64,000 nt of DNA. Source: Rostratula benghalensis. Taxonomy: Eukaryota > Chordata > Aves > Charadriiformes > Rostratulidae. The stretch lies in the NCBI GenBank assembly GCA_013399305.1, contig VXAI01000035.1, forward strand, positions 3,270,215 to 3,334,214, written 5' to 3'. The position numbers and the translations under genes were made by a program. The notes beneath the pieces were generated by a model. It made no database searches. It saw only the letters and a list, made by a program, of their open reading frames with translations, and was not told the origin of the DNA. Numbering within the stretch: the stretch's first letter is position 1; each line of letters begins with the position of its first letter. This document shows, in pieces, positions 15,201 through 30,200 of this stretch.

Positions 15201-18200
15201 TCGCTGTTACACATTTTCAGCTGTTTCAGAGGCTTGCAGGAAAAGCATAGCTGTCAGAAAGACCTTCCAAAAGGCTATCCCTTCTCAAAAGCACGTAAAT
15301 TAATTTACAAAGCATCACAACTTCCTTGCTAAAGAGGTAATCTCAGAGTGAACAGGAAGGTGCCTTTCCTTATATTAAGTTCCAGCACCTGACATCAGAC
15401 AGTTGATATTATTTAGGAAGTGCCTGAAGTGTGCATGATGCATCTAAAGCAGGTCTGCAGCAGGTCAGTACTCATTTTCTTCTCAATTATGTTGGCTTGC
15501 CCTTGACTTTGAATCCTAAGCAGCTGTATAAATCCTTTAAAAAAACAACATGCTTTTATCCACCAATATGACTTTCTCTTCAGTCATGATCCATGCTGCT
15601 TTGAATTCTTCGTGTAGGCACCTTCCTTTGATGAGCAATGTACTTTGCATATCAGTTTGGCAATCCCTGGTGGACTCAAGTAAAATAGTTTATAGCAGGA
15701 AAGGCAAAGAAAAGAAGATTTCTGCCTTTTTTATTGCCCTCAAGATACGGTGAAGCTACATAGCGTTTTTACAAAAACCAGTGAGGTTAAATTCCTAATG
15801 TAGGTTTCCTATCTTTTGGTTAATCCCAACTCATCCACTCTCAGGAAAGGCACATGTATGTGGCTTGGGGTAGTTAACCTGTATCTGGCCGCCCTCATTG
15901 CACCATCATCAATAACAACCATGAACTACCAAGCACCGAACACCGCGCCAGCATCCTGAAAACCCAAGCATCCCAGATCTGCAGCAAGAGATGCAAAGCA
16001 ATATTCACCTGGAAACAATCTTGCCAGATGGACTTTCTTCAAGAGCAAACGAGCACATACTCTTTGGAAACGGAATACAAACCCAGTCACCACCACACCA
16101 AGTGCCACAGAAGAGACAGGACCCTAAAAATGTAATTTGATGGCACGTTTGTAGCAGATGCCAACTTTGAATGTTGAGTTTCACATGTTTTTTGTCAAAG
16201 TTCTGACCATACTCAGCATCTTTTTATTCAAACACATCAGCAAGTGATTTGGAAAGAACAAGGGACATAATGCTTCACCTAATCACTCTGTGAGTAGTAG
16301 TTACCAGCACCCGAAACTTCCTCAGACCAGGTTGTTGCAGACTTCTGCACAATCCCTCTCACACCTTACAGGACATCCACATTCACATTACAGCTGCAGG
16401 AGTGGATTATTCACTCACTTCACCTCTTCTCTGCTCAGAACACCTACCTGGGCTTCTTTATGGATCTACTCTGTATTAGCTACCACCTTATCTAATTGAA
16501 ACCAAGCTGGGTAAAAAACCCACGGAACTGTGACTGGGATAGGTCCACCTTCACCTGCAACACCCAAAACCAAGGAGATCACAAAGCCATTTCAAGCAGG
16601 TGCCAGATTTGCATTTTCACTACAAAAGTAACAGTAGCACTGATTGAATTCCACCAAAGAGCTGATGCACTAGGGCATATCTGGCAGCTCTGTATTAACA
16701 CATCCAACTGCTTCAGAGTACCCATTCAGAGGGACAGAAGTTCTCATTTTTCCATTCACTGGACCTCCTGCCAGGCTTATAGCCAGCAGACAAGGATAAT
16801 CATGGGATTACTACCACAACAGTACGACTACTACAACCACAACAGAAATCATTAGCTTTCAGTTTCCAAACAAGAAAAGCAACACAGCAGGGAGCTCGAT
16901 GACAGAAGGGCCAGAGGAAAAATAAAGCGATGGAAACTGAACAGCAATTAATACTTAATTAACAAAGTCACAATTTATTCTAACTTATACACATACAACC
17001 TATAGTGAAAAACACTGTTTTTCTTTCAAAATCTCTCCATTGTTTTACAATTATAAAGTCCTAGCACCAGATCATAAGCTTAAGGTTGAGGACTTCCCAG
17101 GAGTAAGCTGATGGAGGCTGAGGGTGGTCCTGCACCAGGGTGACATCTTATCCCTGCTGAAACAGGAGATGAATGTGAAGGACAAACTGCCAAGCATTGA
17201 GCCTACAGACCAAAAGCTGCTGCCCGTGGGCCTGGGCTCTGCTGGGGCTACTGCAGACCCCAGACCCATGCCCTGCCAACAGCCAGGAGCAGTGACTACC
17301 ACAGAGGACACCACTCGGCCTCAAGGAACAGGTTGTCCTCTGAGGAAAGCAGAAACACCTGGGAAGAGGCACCAGGACACAGAGGTTTGTGAGCAAGAAG
17401 AGCTAGTAAATAAGTGTGATGCATGAAAAAAATAAATTGCTATAGATATGGGATTTAATTAAGTAAACAAAAGGGGAATGCTGTATTTTTCAGCTGAAAA
17501 CAAGAACAAGAAAATCACTCCAATACGAAATCAACATCACTAAAAGCAATTCTTGTTTCCATTCCAATTTAAAATACTATATGTGTGTTTTTATTTTACG
17601 ACTGCTTTTAAGAAAACATTTACTAAAGGAGATAAATAAAAAATATCCACAGAATTTATCTCAGTTTCCTGAAGGCAAAACAAATTTAAACCAATAAAGT
17701 ATATAATGAAAAATGAAACTGCGAGGCAGGGTTTTAAATAGTCTCAAACTTCTAATGGGAATTCTCGTTTACTCCAAATGTCTATCATCTAATTGCCAGG
17801 AGAGGTGCAGTACCTCTGAAAGGAACAACTTTGGAAGCCTGGCTCCATCTACAACAGCAAGCCAACTGCTAACTGCTTCCAAGGGATTAAGCCACCAAAG
17901 CAAAGCCCCTGCAGCATCATATCCATCCCCTCTCTCTCTCTGGCTGAATAATGTTTAAAACAGCCAGAGCTGCAGATATGCCCATATATACTTCTCCCTC
18001 CCAAACACACATAACTCAGGAAGAAAAAAAGATGGATATTGAGAGAGGGCATTACAAAACGTGATGGGAATTTATCAAGGTGCTATGTTCCACAAAAACT
18101 TCCGTGCAGTCTGGTGTTACACAGCAACTCAAACGGTGTCTGTCTGCTTCTACAACATCTCTGAGACAACACAGAGCAAATCCCACCAAAAGAACACGAC

Positions 18201-21200
18201 ACGGGGGAGTTCTTAAACAGAAATTTGGTTTGGATGAAGAATCGTAGGATCGTAGGCAGCTATTTCCACCAGTGCAGTTGCAGGATATCAGATTACCTAC
18301 CACTCAAAAGAGAACTCCAAATCCATTATGTAGGAGTTATAAATTATGTATTTCTGTAGCGTAATTATACTGAACTTCATTGCAATATACACACCCAGCT
18401 GGATTTCCATCTCCAATAAATATCTACACACACATACACATACACGCACATTCTCAGGTGCACAATTTTTCATTCCTATCTCAACATAATAATTACAAGA
18501 TAAAGCATTGCAAATGAAGTGAGGTTGGAAAGGTAATTGTTTCCAGAGTACGTGAGATCAATTATGACACGTGATAACAGCACATTCTGAACCTGGCAAC
18601 CTCCCTCCACAACCTGACCTTTGGTGTATCCAAGACATTTTAGGAAACAAAGATCTTTTTCATTATTTTATTAAAGTGTTGGATTCGGTCACTCCAAAGG
18701 AATTGCAAATGATACGTAGAAGCCTTCATAAATGTATTTTCAGTATATAACTCTAATGTAGTCCAATTTTACATCTGGAAAACTAGACATGTTCTAATCA
18801 GTGGGACCAAATACTTACTTTTTCCTTATGCAATAATTTTTGAATTCTAAGGTCCAACAATAGCTAAAAGTGGAAATTACTTAGCAAACATAAAAATGTA
18901 AGGGTTTACATGACAGAATCTTGTAATTGAGATACTAAAATTCAAAAGTCAGGGAAATTATCCCCGCAATGCCCTCTAATTCATTCCAGGCATGCATATA
19001 CCTATATATGTGTATTACTTTATAATAGAAATAGTATCTCCTTCATGGGGCAACAGACACCTACATTGTGGGAATCAAATTTCTAAACTACCTGGTTTGG
19101 GGATATTTAACCTACTAACCACAAGGATTCACAAAATTTTGTTTCTGTATCTTTAACAAAGCTACCTGGACTTCAAGCTGAAAAAAAAAAATATTAGAGC
19201 CTTTACAGCCTAAACTTCCTTGTTCAGCTGGCACCCAGAGGAAGGCTGGAAGATCTCTGGAGCAGCTCCCCAGGTTACCAGCACCTCATTAACACTTTTA
19301 TTTATCAGATACTAATAACAACCAGTAACAACTCAGCCCCCATCAGCTTTGATCTTTATCCTCTTTTTATATTCTTTTATACAAACCACTCATTTGCTAA
19401 ATGACAAAAATTGAGCATCTGACCCAGTACTATCATCCACCCAAACCATTTTTACCAGGGAGTGTTCCTACCTGCTAAGGCATCCCGGTAAAGTTGCACA
19501 AAATGGTTAAAGATGTCCTTGGGCAAACATTTCTCATCAGGCAAACACTGCAAGAGGATGACTATCTCTGACTGCCCCACCGCATGCATGCCCTTTGTAG
19601 TGAAACACCAGCACTTCCTGTTCACATCTGCAGAGAGGAAAACATGTATCAGAAGATCAGAATTTCATAAAATATGCCTAAATTTCACTGCCAGGAAGAT
19701 AGCTCCTCCAAGAATCAGTTTTACAGCTTCTTTGGTTGTGCTGTCACCCAGACAAGTTGGGTTCTAAACCCATTACCCTGCAAGCAAGCACATCCAAACC
19801 AAAAGCAGCTCAGTAATTCCCAAATTCCAGCTAAGGAAGAGTCAGAGCATTGCAGTTCCCAGGCAGATCATGGCATTAACACCACAGAGGAGACTTTTGG
19901 CAGCTTCTGTATCCAAATGAAAGGACAAGATTTAAATGGGCATGAAAGAACCTGGGAGAAGGCCAGGCTGTTAGCAGGGTGTGATCCTAACAGCTAAACT
20001 GGTTTCAGACCCTGATAACTCTGGTAAGATGATGGCTGGATGTCAGGTGTCTCCATGAGATGTCACTGTGTTCTTCTGCTTCCATGAATGTTAGTGATGA
20101 CACGTGCTCTAAGCCTCACTATTGATGTATTGAGAATACTAAGTTATTGAATTAAAATAGTTCATCTAATATATGTCTATATATGCATACTAATTACATT
20201 TACATATAAATATGGAAAAAATGTACTGCTATCTAAGCAGATTCCAAAAGGCTTATAAGCAACATCTTAATTTATTGCATGAACTTTTCACAGAACCAGA
20301 ACATTTTACTGTGGAACTGTCCTTCCCAATTTCTCAAATAATGTTTTAACCTGCAGAGATGAACAGAGATGAGGCACTAACACGAGAAGCCATCTGTGTG
20401 GCTCCCCATCCATTCCTTCCTTCCTTCCTTCCTTCCTCAGCACATGTGCACACACACAGAGCACAGAAAAGGAGAGATGCAGAGTGAAATGGAACCTGAG
20501 TGTTACTACCAGATCCTCTCTGCTTTTTCCAGATTGGGATGACAGGGAAATGAGTTGAGCAACCAAAGGAATATAAAATCCCTTGCCCTACCCAGTTGGA
20601 CAGGAGACACTGATCTCCAAATCTGAGACTGGGGGCTCTATCACTCCAGTTTAGATTTTTTTTTTTAGAAAGTACGTCTTGATGTCTAAAGCACTAGAAA
20701 AAAAGCCTTTTATAATTTAACTTAATATTGCTAAATACAAAGTTTTCAGTCTATGTGCATTTTCAGAGACTATTGTACCAAATGAAAGTGCTACTGTTCC
20801 TACTACTGATATGTGTATTCCCCTCTCATACCCCAAGCCGTATTTAATAATAACAACTTACAATTTACTATTTTTACCATGGACAGCAAATTAGCATTTA
20901 AAACAAATACAAGAGGGTCAGGGCCACCATCCTCCAGCTGCTGCATGACAGAGATCTGAGAAGGTCTCTCTTCTACAGCATAGTCTGTGAAAGAAACAAG
21001 TAAACACACGGTGAAGTCCTTAACTCACTGGCACAGTAACTCTACATTACAATCAGATAACCCAGGTTTTGATGCTTTGCTGTTTTGACCTTTAAAAAAA
21101 ATATTTAAGTATTGCTGTTTTGATTGATTTTTTTCTAGGGTGGAATTTTCAAACTTCAATAGCATTCAGGTGCATAATCCCTGCACATCCTTTAGAAATG

Positions 21201-24200
21201 CACAGCTTGTTTTATAGATCAACTTTTCTTCTGGTATCAGCCAGAGGAGAAAATGGAAATCAAATTGAGAAATGTGTCATGGTGCCAGCTGAAATCCCAA
21301 ATGACAGACAGCTTAACAATTGTCATTTACATCACAGTAAAGCATAAGAGCATCAGTCCTGGACTACAAACACCACCACGTGGTCTACCTCTGTATCACA
21401 TAACTTACACTTTCTGTGCATTAGCTACTGGGGAGATAGCAAAGGAGGGAACACTACACAAAACAGCATTTCTTATAACTCATAGAAGGTCTAAATTCAG
21501 GATAAAATTGATCCCAACATGAACTTCAAAGATGTCTGTGGCGTCCCTCTATGATTATACCTAGATGGCCAGCAAATTAAAACTTTCATTCATGTGATTA
21601 TAATCTGCTCTGCATTTAAGCTTTAACAAAAGATAGTTACACTGATGAAAACAGATTTTTAAATCACTGTATTGCCTTTCCAGCTAAAATTATCTTGAAA
21701 GAAAGGTAATTTGGCTTTCTAAAGTGAAAAATATTTTTTGACTAGAATTACAATGTCAGAAGTAAAATGCTGCAAAGAAAATCCACTATGTGACAGCATA
21801 TGAAACCAAATCAACTTTGCATGCAAAATACAATTTATATGAGGCTATGCATACAAAAGCTGAAAAGTATACTGTAGTTTCACTCTGCTTTTGTGGAGGA
21901 GACTGAATAATCAGGCACCCACACGAACAGTTAACAGAGGATGGAACAGATTTGTTTTGAAATTAAATGCTGCTCACATTTTGGTTTCACACTAGAAATG
22001 CACTGTATCAGCAAAAATAATTAATAGGAATACAAAAATCAGAGATGAAAAAAAAACCAAGTTAACCCCAGGAATGTATTAGAGGATAACATGAATCAGA
22101 CCAGGGAAAGTAATTGTCAGATAAACAACTACATACTTTTTTTTAACCTTTTAAAAATAGTTTTTTAATTTTCTGAATTCTCCTCCCTGTAGATACTCTG
22201 GGTGGGGACACCACAATTGCTAAAAGCTTCACTGTGGGCCAAGATGTGCAATAGTGCTGTTGAATGCAGGGCTTGGGAATGCCTCAGACAGAGCGGATGT
22301 TCCAAGAGAATTTCAGAGAAAGGAAGCATGAATATTCATAAGCCTAATTAAAATGTATCTCCGTGTGAAACATTCCCCACAGTCCGATTAGTGAAGAAAT
22401 TAGCACATATTTCTGGGCTGAAGTTAATTTTCTTTTTTGCTTTGTGTTTTACTTGTCACAGTAATTTCATTGCAAGATGGGGCTCCTCCTGGATGCTAAT
22501 ACAGATCAAGGGTGCAAATGAGTGCCACAGCACTGAGGCACGAGTACTTACTGTGAATTTCTTCAAATATTCAGCATATTGCCATTTTTGAAATAAACAC
22601 AGTAACTATTAGGTTAATTGCAACTGGTAAGCATAAAAGCTAGCTGCCAAATCACACACTCACCTCCTTTTACTCCAGTGGAGATGAGAATTGGAGGAAG
22701 ACCATCTTCAGGAATTAGATTCATTGCACTGCCAACAGGACTGCCAACCTGAGTTATATTTCCCGAGAATACAGAAGCATTATCAGTCTACAAGAAGCAA
22801 ACAAGAAAGGACAACATTACAAAAGTAATCTAAATGTAAACAAAAGTAATCTAAATGTAAGAGCTGGCTGACCAGATTAGGAGATGTAGGCAAAGGAGCC
22901 TGTGTCTGCTGGAGAACCAGACACACCAAGTCCTTTGGCTCTTTCACAATAAATGATCATGCAATGACTCCTCTATGTGAACTATTACTAAAAGGCCTGA
23001 TTAGACAGAGACTGCACCTCCCTCCTCTAGCACCACACCACACATACCTGTTTCCTTACAACATCTGAATGTGCCTATGCCCACCTGAACTTTCCGCTCT
23101 GCACACATTAAAACAAGTGAGGGCACCTGCTACACCACATACTAAGATAAGCCTCAACAGATTTCCTACATCAGTCTTACTGAAGTCACCAAAGAAGCTG
23201 ATGCACTATTCATGACCAAAGCAAGCATGGCATTTGGAGCAGGGAAGAGCGTAACGCTCCCTTACGTCTGCTGATAAAGAGTTGTTGGCCACGGGCTTTG
23301 ATGGATCATGCGACACCGCTAAGGTTCCTGTGGAAGTTGTCCCAGCCACTGTCAGTTTTGCTGCATCAGCAACTTCTCCATTGGGTAATATCCCATCAGC
23401 AAACCAAACCCGCCTTTGTTCTCTAGGTTGAGCCACTAGAGAGACAGTAAAAAAATAGGGTTTAAGATCTCACAGTAACATTGACTGGAAAATTTGAGTA
23501 CAGAAGAACAAAACTGAAAAGAAAATTAAAAAATAGATAAATGTGGACTGGGAGGGACTTAAGACATCATCTAGTGCATTCCCAATTGCAGCATCTTGTA
23601 TAAACACATCCACCCACTGAGAATAGTTTGCTTGTCCTTAAAAATCCAAAGTCCCTGTTGAGGGCAGGAATATCACAACTGGCATCAGCTAGAGTATTTG
23701 GAATGAACAAAGTGCAGATATTCTTTCCAAATTCTTACCACAGGTTAGATGGAAAGAAAAAAACAAGTACTTGTACCTTCTGCTCCAGGATGCTTTAAGA
23801 CTCCCACAGGTACCATGACTGTGGGAGGTGGAGAGCTCAGGGCGCCCGAGGCCTGAGCCTGCTGCAAAGGAGGGATAGTAGAACAGTATTCAGCAGGATT
23901 GTTAGGGTTAGGGCTCTGGCTTGAGGCACTCATCATGTTCTCCCAGGCTTGAGCTAAAGCAAAGAAAGAAGAAGAAACATGAGCACACAGGAAAGTATCT
24001 AACAGTCCAAAACACCACTAGGTTCTCAGCTACGGTAGGTACGGACCCTGCCACCATCCAAAGACCATTTCTTTTACTTTGTTCAAAAGCCCAGGAGACT
24101 GCAATTAAGCAATAAAATGCACAGCAAGAGGAGAAACAGCAACAGTCTTGTGCAATAGAAATATCAGTTCTGAAAGTTATAACAACACACTTTGACCCAA

Positions 24201-27200
24201 ATGATGCTTAGTTCCTCGTGCTTCATTTTGTTTCCTCTTCAAAGACGTAACTGAAAATACTCAATTCTTACATATATGTGTATTTATCGCACTGTATGGA
24301 CAGACAGACATTGCTATTACAAATATTTAATAACCTACAGGACACTTGAGCAGATTTATGATTTGTCTAGGAGGAAAAGCACTTTGCATTTCTTTATATC
24401 CAGGGCAGATTAGTACAGATGAAGAACTTACATTCTTAACAACACAAAAAAACCCCCTTATGCTATTCATTTTGAAGGCACGACTTGAGCCTTAACTCAA
24501 TTGCCCAAACAATAACACATAAAACTGTCAACAAGATCTATCACAGGGAAATCTCTCCTCTAGTTAGTGAAACAGACTGCATCTCTACAGTACTACTTCT
24601 TTCTGGTCTATAAGGAAGGCTTGCAGCTGTGCAAGGTACCAGAAACTCATGTGTGCTGGCACCCTCAGCCCTATTGGTGTCATACAAATACATGCACTCC
24701 TCTAGTCAGGCACGGGTTCCTTTGACTGTGAACTGTCAGAAAACCAAGGTGAAAATAACAAGACCAAAAAACCCACAAACAGAGCACAACAGAACACAAA
24801 CCCCCTCCTGCTTCCTCCCACCATCCTGCAAAACCAATAGGGTGAAATGCCCATCAATGGAAGAGGTATTACTATTTCAATTTGAGAAGATTAATTAAAT
24901 GGATATTTTTTTTTTTTGCAGGAATTCCATATTCATTTAGAAATAGAAGTATTAAAAATACACAAAGAAAAGTTACATCTCCAGGATCCTTTATTAGAAA
25001 AACCATAGCATGGTAAAAGAACATTTTTAAAGCCTTCTCTAAATCAAGCAAAATGCCAACTCAGCATATCTACCAATTGAAAATACAGTAAAAATAGCAT
25101 TTGGAACTTTATTAAATACCCAGCCTGGCAGTGGAACAGTGCCAGAAAACACACAACCCTCTCCCCAGTGGAATACAAAGCAGGTACCAAGCAACCAAAG
25201 TAAATAACTACTTTTAAAGTGTGATTTCTACCCCTGGTTCCACGCCTGTGCAAAGATTAATGCTTAACCCGCTGCACCGAGTGGAAAAAAACCCAAACTT
25301 GTACCGACAAAGAAACTGCAAGGATCAGGAGGGATGAGATATGATCAGGCTACAGGTTAACTAACCCCTAACTACAGGCATCATCACAAAGCACTGCAGC
25401 AGGGACAGAAACAGAGAGGTAGCCTGGGGCAAGCACACCTAAGTATTCAGGCAGCACTCTCCCTGTAATAAACCAAGCAGTGGTGTCACTGTTCACTGCC
25501 ATTAATGTGGATCTGTCCTGGCAAGAGGACAGAAAGGCTTTTAAAAGGAAATCATTATAATATGATCAATTTTATTATGCCTTTTTACAAGAACACTTCT
25601 GGTCTCAACTGAAGTATTTTCAGATTCTTCCCTTCCCCCCAGATGAAAGCAAATCTTACTCACCACCAAAAGGAGCCAGCTCTCTTTTGTCAGGTGTATG
25701 TAAATACTTGTTCTTGCACACCTTGAAATATATTATTTACTCCATCTCAAAATTTAACATTTTACACCCCTTCAACATCATCATCAGGTTTAATTTCTAG
25801 ATACTACATCCTGCAATTTGCTGTCACCTAATGCATTTGGGCTCCAGGAAAGAATTATGTCCTACCACTGCAAACTGACTAATCTTTTTGAAACAGAAAA
25901 AAAACCTATTCATCTTTAATAACAAAAATTTTCTACTAATTTTGGATGTTCATCTCAAGACTTAGCACTCAGTTCTGTTCAATCAAAACTGTGTAATACT
26001 GAACTTCTTTGGAAAAAATATGCAGCTCTCAGCATCTAGGTTTAGGTAGATGCTCAACAAATTAACAGATCTTTCTGAGAAGAGCAGCCCAAATAATCTA
26101 CTATACAGTAACACGTAAAGACACCATCAAAATTGCCTTGTCTGAACACTGAGACAAACCAGAATTTTCCTAATTAATTCTTGGTTAAAACTACAGCAGC
26201 AATCTTTTATCAAAGTCTCCAAAGTTTAACTCAACATTTGCAGCAATGGAGATTCCATGATAACTTTTCAGTAATTACCAGGATAGTGAGCTATCCTAAC
26301 GTTTAATTTGCATTTAGAACCTGAATTGTCTGACTTCCCATTCTATCTACTACATGCTGGAGTGTGCCTGTCAGACCCTCCTTTACAATCGAAGTATTTT
26401 CTGTCATCAAGTTTCAGTTATCCAGTTATATATTTATACCTCAAGATTCACCTTCCCATTAATAAACCAAAGGACAGCGTGCCTGGAATTTCTCATGATG
26501 AGACAGATTTTCTCATGATTTAAGCACTTACATGGATCCTCTCTCAACCTAATCAATTTTTCTACCTTCTCAAGACATAAATCTGACCACCAATCTTTCA
26601 GCAACAGTGTCTCAGTGTCATGGAAATAAGTTGACTGGACAGCATAATCACCCAAAGGAAACTGCCAACTCAGGAAGTTCTTTAACTTTTCAGAAGCCTT
26701 GAGAAACAGTGAGAATACTACCCTGTGTTTGTCCATACTTACACCAAATATCTAAAGTGTTCCAGCTATAAAGTATTATCCACAAAACAGATTCCATGGC
26801 CCTTTGGTCAAAACCAAACCTTACACCAAGCAGAGGTAATATAATTTCTTGTTTGTTCTGCTTCTTAACTTCATAACTCTTGTGATCTCTCTTATTTCCC
26901 ATGTTCACATCAGCCTTTTAGCCACAGCACCATCCCGGGTTTGCAGACTCTCCACTAACGTGCCCAAAGCAATAATCCAAACTCAGTTGTCCTCATCTGT
27001 GGATAGGTTTTTAGACAAGGCTTCCTACTCTAGCACTGAGGAGTTCAGGAGGAAGAAGAGTTGGATTAATTTGCAGATAAATGCTACTTTCTCAGTTTCC
27101 TAGAGTGCAATCTAGTGGCACAACTGCATTACTCTTCTCTTTGGCATCCCATACAAAAGTGTAACAGGTTATCTACTCAGGCACCAAAGGACAGAGAATA

Positions 27201-30200
27201 GGCTCCTGAACTAAAAAAAAAAAAGACTCAAGAAACCCATGAAAAATCACAGTTTTGGCAATCCCAGTATAGCACTTACAAAAAAAAGCTTCCAAACTCA
27301 TTGCAACCTTACCAGTTTTTCCCTTCTGTTAATCATATTTAGTTTAGGAATCCCCATGCTATACAGGGATCCCACGCTGATCTCTCAAGAACCTTTGTTG
27401 TTTTAGCATACTTACCCATAAAATAAAAACAAAATATTTTTTAAACACCATCAGAGCAGCTCAGCACAAAGCCAGTGAAGCCTGGCATCTCAGATTCTCT
27501 CTCCACTTACCGTTCATCAGCACTGAATGGCAGATGACACAAACTCTAGCTTCCTTTCGATCCATGTACAGCAACTTGCACTTCAGGCTACAGCACGCTG
27601 CACAGAACACCTGGAACCACAGGAGAAGCAACTTACGTACTGTCCAAAAATATGAACAGACAAGTTCAGGCAAGAGAATACCTGTGAAACTCTAGACATC
27701 CAAACTAGGAGGCAAATAACCAGTATTTTCCCACTAAAGCCATAGCAAACAATGCTGATGCCTTTCCTACTAATCCTGATCAAGCAGTATTATGTGGAAC
27801 ACATCAAAACGTGTTGTACTGGTACTGCACAGTGGTGTTTTAAAAATATGTCTGGCAGAAATGACAATGGATTAATAAAAATCCCTACCACTTTACAATC
27901 TCTCACAGAATTAACAATTTGGGAATTAATTTCAGTCTTAGAAAAAGCAAGAGTACTTTCTAGAATTGACTATGTTTAAATGCACAAGTTTTCTCTACAC
28001 AAGACTTTGCTGTGGCACAGATTAATTCTGACAATACTTTTTATTTGCAGCAGGGCAATTCATCTATATTAGTAACTCTAGCTTTTTAATCTCTTCGCAC
28101 ATAACAAGCTGAAGTGAATGCAGCAAAATGTTTTAAGGGTTCAACATACAAAATCACAGCTAAAAAAGCTGACTGAGATTGATACTGCAAGAAAATTTTC
28201 AAAAAAGACTGTATTTACATGATTAGAAACACTATAGCATCTCAACTGTGAAGAACCTGCTGTGGAGACACAGTTGTGTTGCTGGAGCTTCTCACCTGAA
28301 CCAGTTCTATCTCCCCAGTTCTGGGCTGGAACCTGTGGTGGGCTTCCACCAGACTAACAAAGCCATACAACGTGAGCACGGCTTTGCACCAAAACAAACA
28401 CTTTGCATGCAGATAGGATCCTACAATAGCACCTGCCATCCCCAAATCCTACAGAACAGACAAATCAGGGTGCCCTAATGATTTCTTATTTGTTTTAATG
28501 AATATTTGCTTTGTTTAAAAAAAAGTGTTTCCTCAGGGTTGTTGTTCCAGTGACATGTGAGACAGAGATGAGTATCTGTCTCATGCAGAAAGGTAATGTC
28601 ACACTCGGGCAAGACAGAAACAGGAGCAGCAGCTACCTAACAAATGAGTTCAGATACCAAGAGAGAACTTCAAATCTTAATTATAGCTGGATATTATATC
28701 TACACAGTGAAAACTATGTGTTATGATGATCTGCAATGCTTTCCTAATCCAAAACCTCATTCCTTCATAACTATAACAGCAGTATTTCTGTAACAGAGAC
28801 AAGAAACTATGCGAGATTCCCATATGGAAATATAAATAAGCCTAACTAAATTTCAACCAAGTTAAAGCTCACACCAGAGGCTTGCCACAGCCTTTTAGTA
28901 GCAAGTGTTTAAAATATGCACATGTAAAATGAGCCCTGAGTTCACCATGAAGAGCTGAAAAATCAAACGGGAAGAAAGAGCTCACCCTGTCTCATTTCAA
29001 TCAGTTGTCTCCTAATTATGTCAACTTAAACATTTCAGAAACAAAATGAAAGTGTATCTACACTGGCATTTTCATGAAAAAATAAAATAACCCCTTCCAC
29101 ATGCCTGAAAACCATTTAAAAAGCAAAAAAATAAAATGTACTTTAAAAATCTGATTTCTGCATTTACACCTTAACCCAATTTACAAGAATTCCAGGGGAT
29201 AGTAATAACAACATCGCAGCATATTTTAGAGACATTTGACATCATTTCAGTTCTCTGGGAGAAACTTCCAGTCAGAAGTTCAGTATCAAACAGAGAAAAG
29301 TCAATGTTGTCAACCATAAATGAAGGACTAAGGAAAATTAATATCTAATTTAGGGCCCTTTATCAAGCAATACATCATGCATTCAGCAAAACTCCCAAGT
29401 GTTAAGTATTAAAAGAGAAAATAGACATAGTGACAGAGTATCTACCCCTCCTCTGCATCAGTAGTAACGCAGAGGAAGAACACAAACCAGCACCACTGGC
29501 AATTCACTCTTGTTATTAACAATCACCAAGTCATTATCTCATATTTTATGCTATAAAAAAAAAATCACAGAGAAGTGTCAAAGCATTTTTTTTATGTTAC
29601 TAGGGTTCTCAGGTTCACTGGGAGCTGCTAAAGCACTAGTTGCTAGAGGAATTGGTGATTTTTTTAATATTTTAGTGGAAAAATACAGGTTTGGTTGTCA
29701 GTAAAAAGATGACCCACAAGTATTCCGGTTTTACTATCAAGGATGATTTTTTCATCTGACAGAAGAAAATACATAAATACAAATGGTAAAATCTATGAAT
29801 GCGTTCAGACACATTTTTCAAGTTCTTAATTTTAATTCAAAATTTACTGTAAGTGTATTACTGTGCACCACTCCCCCGAGGTTCGTATCTTCCATTAACT
29901 TTGCAATTATTATCCTGAAATTAAAAACCGAGACAGACTTCCCAGGTGCCACTCAACTATTTTTAAATGCAATTTTCATTCCCAAATGAGAAAGATACAT
30001 TTGCCCCTACTACAATGTTTTCTCATGATGCTAATAAAATTTAAAAATAAACTGTTGTGCTAAAGCTTGTGCTCGAAAATATCTGGTCCCATGACTCCTC
30101 CTAGAAACAACTAATTGCAAGAGCTGAAGACAAAAACCTCCCCAGTTCTTTAAGTGAGATTCAAACATTTAATACAAACATTGGAAGTGTCACTGTCATT

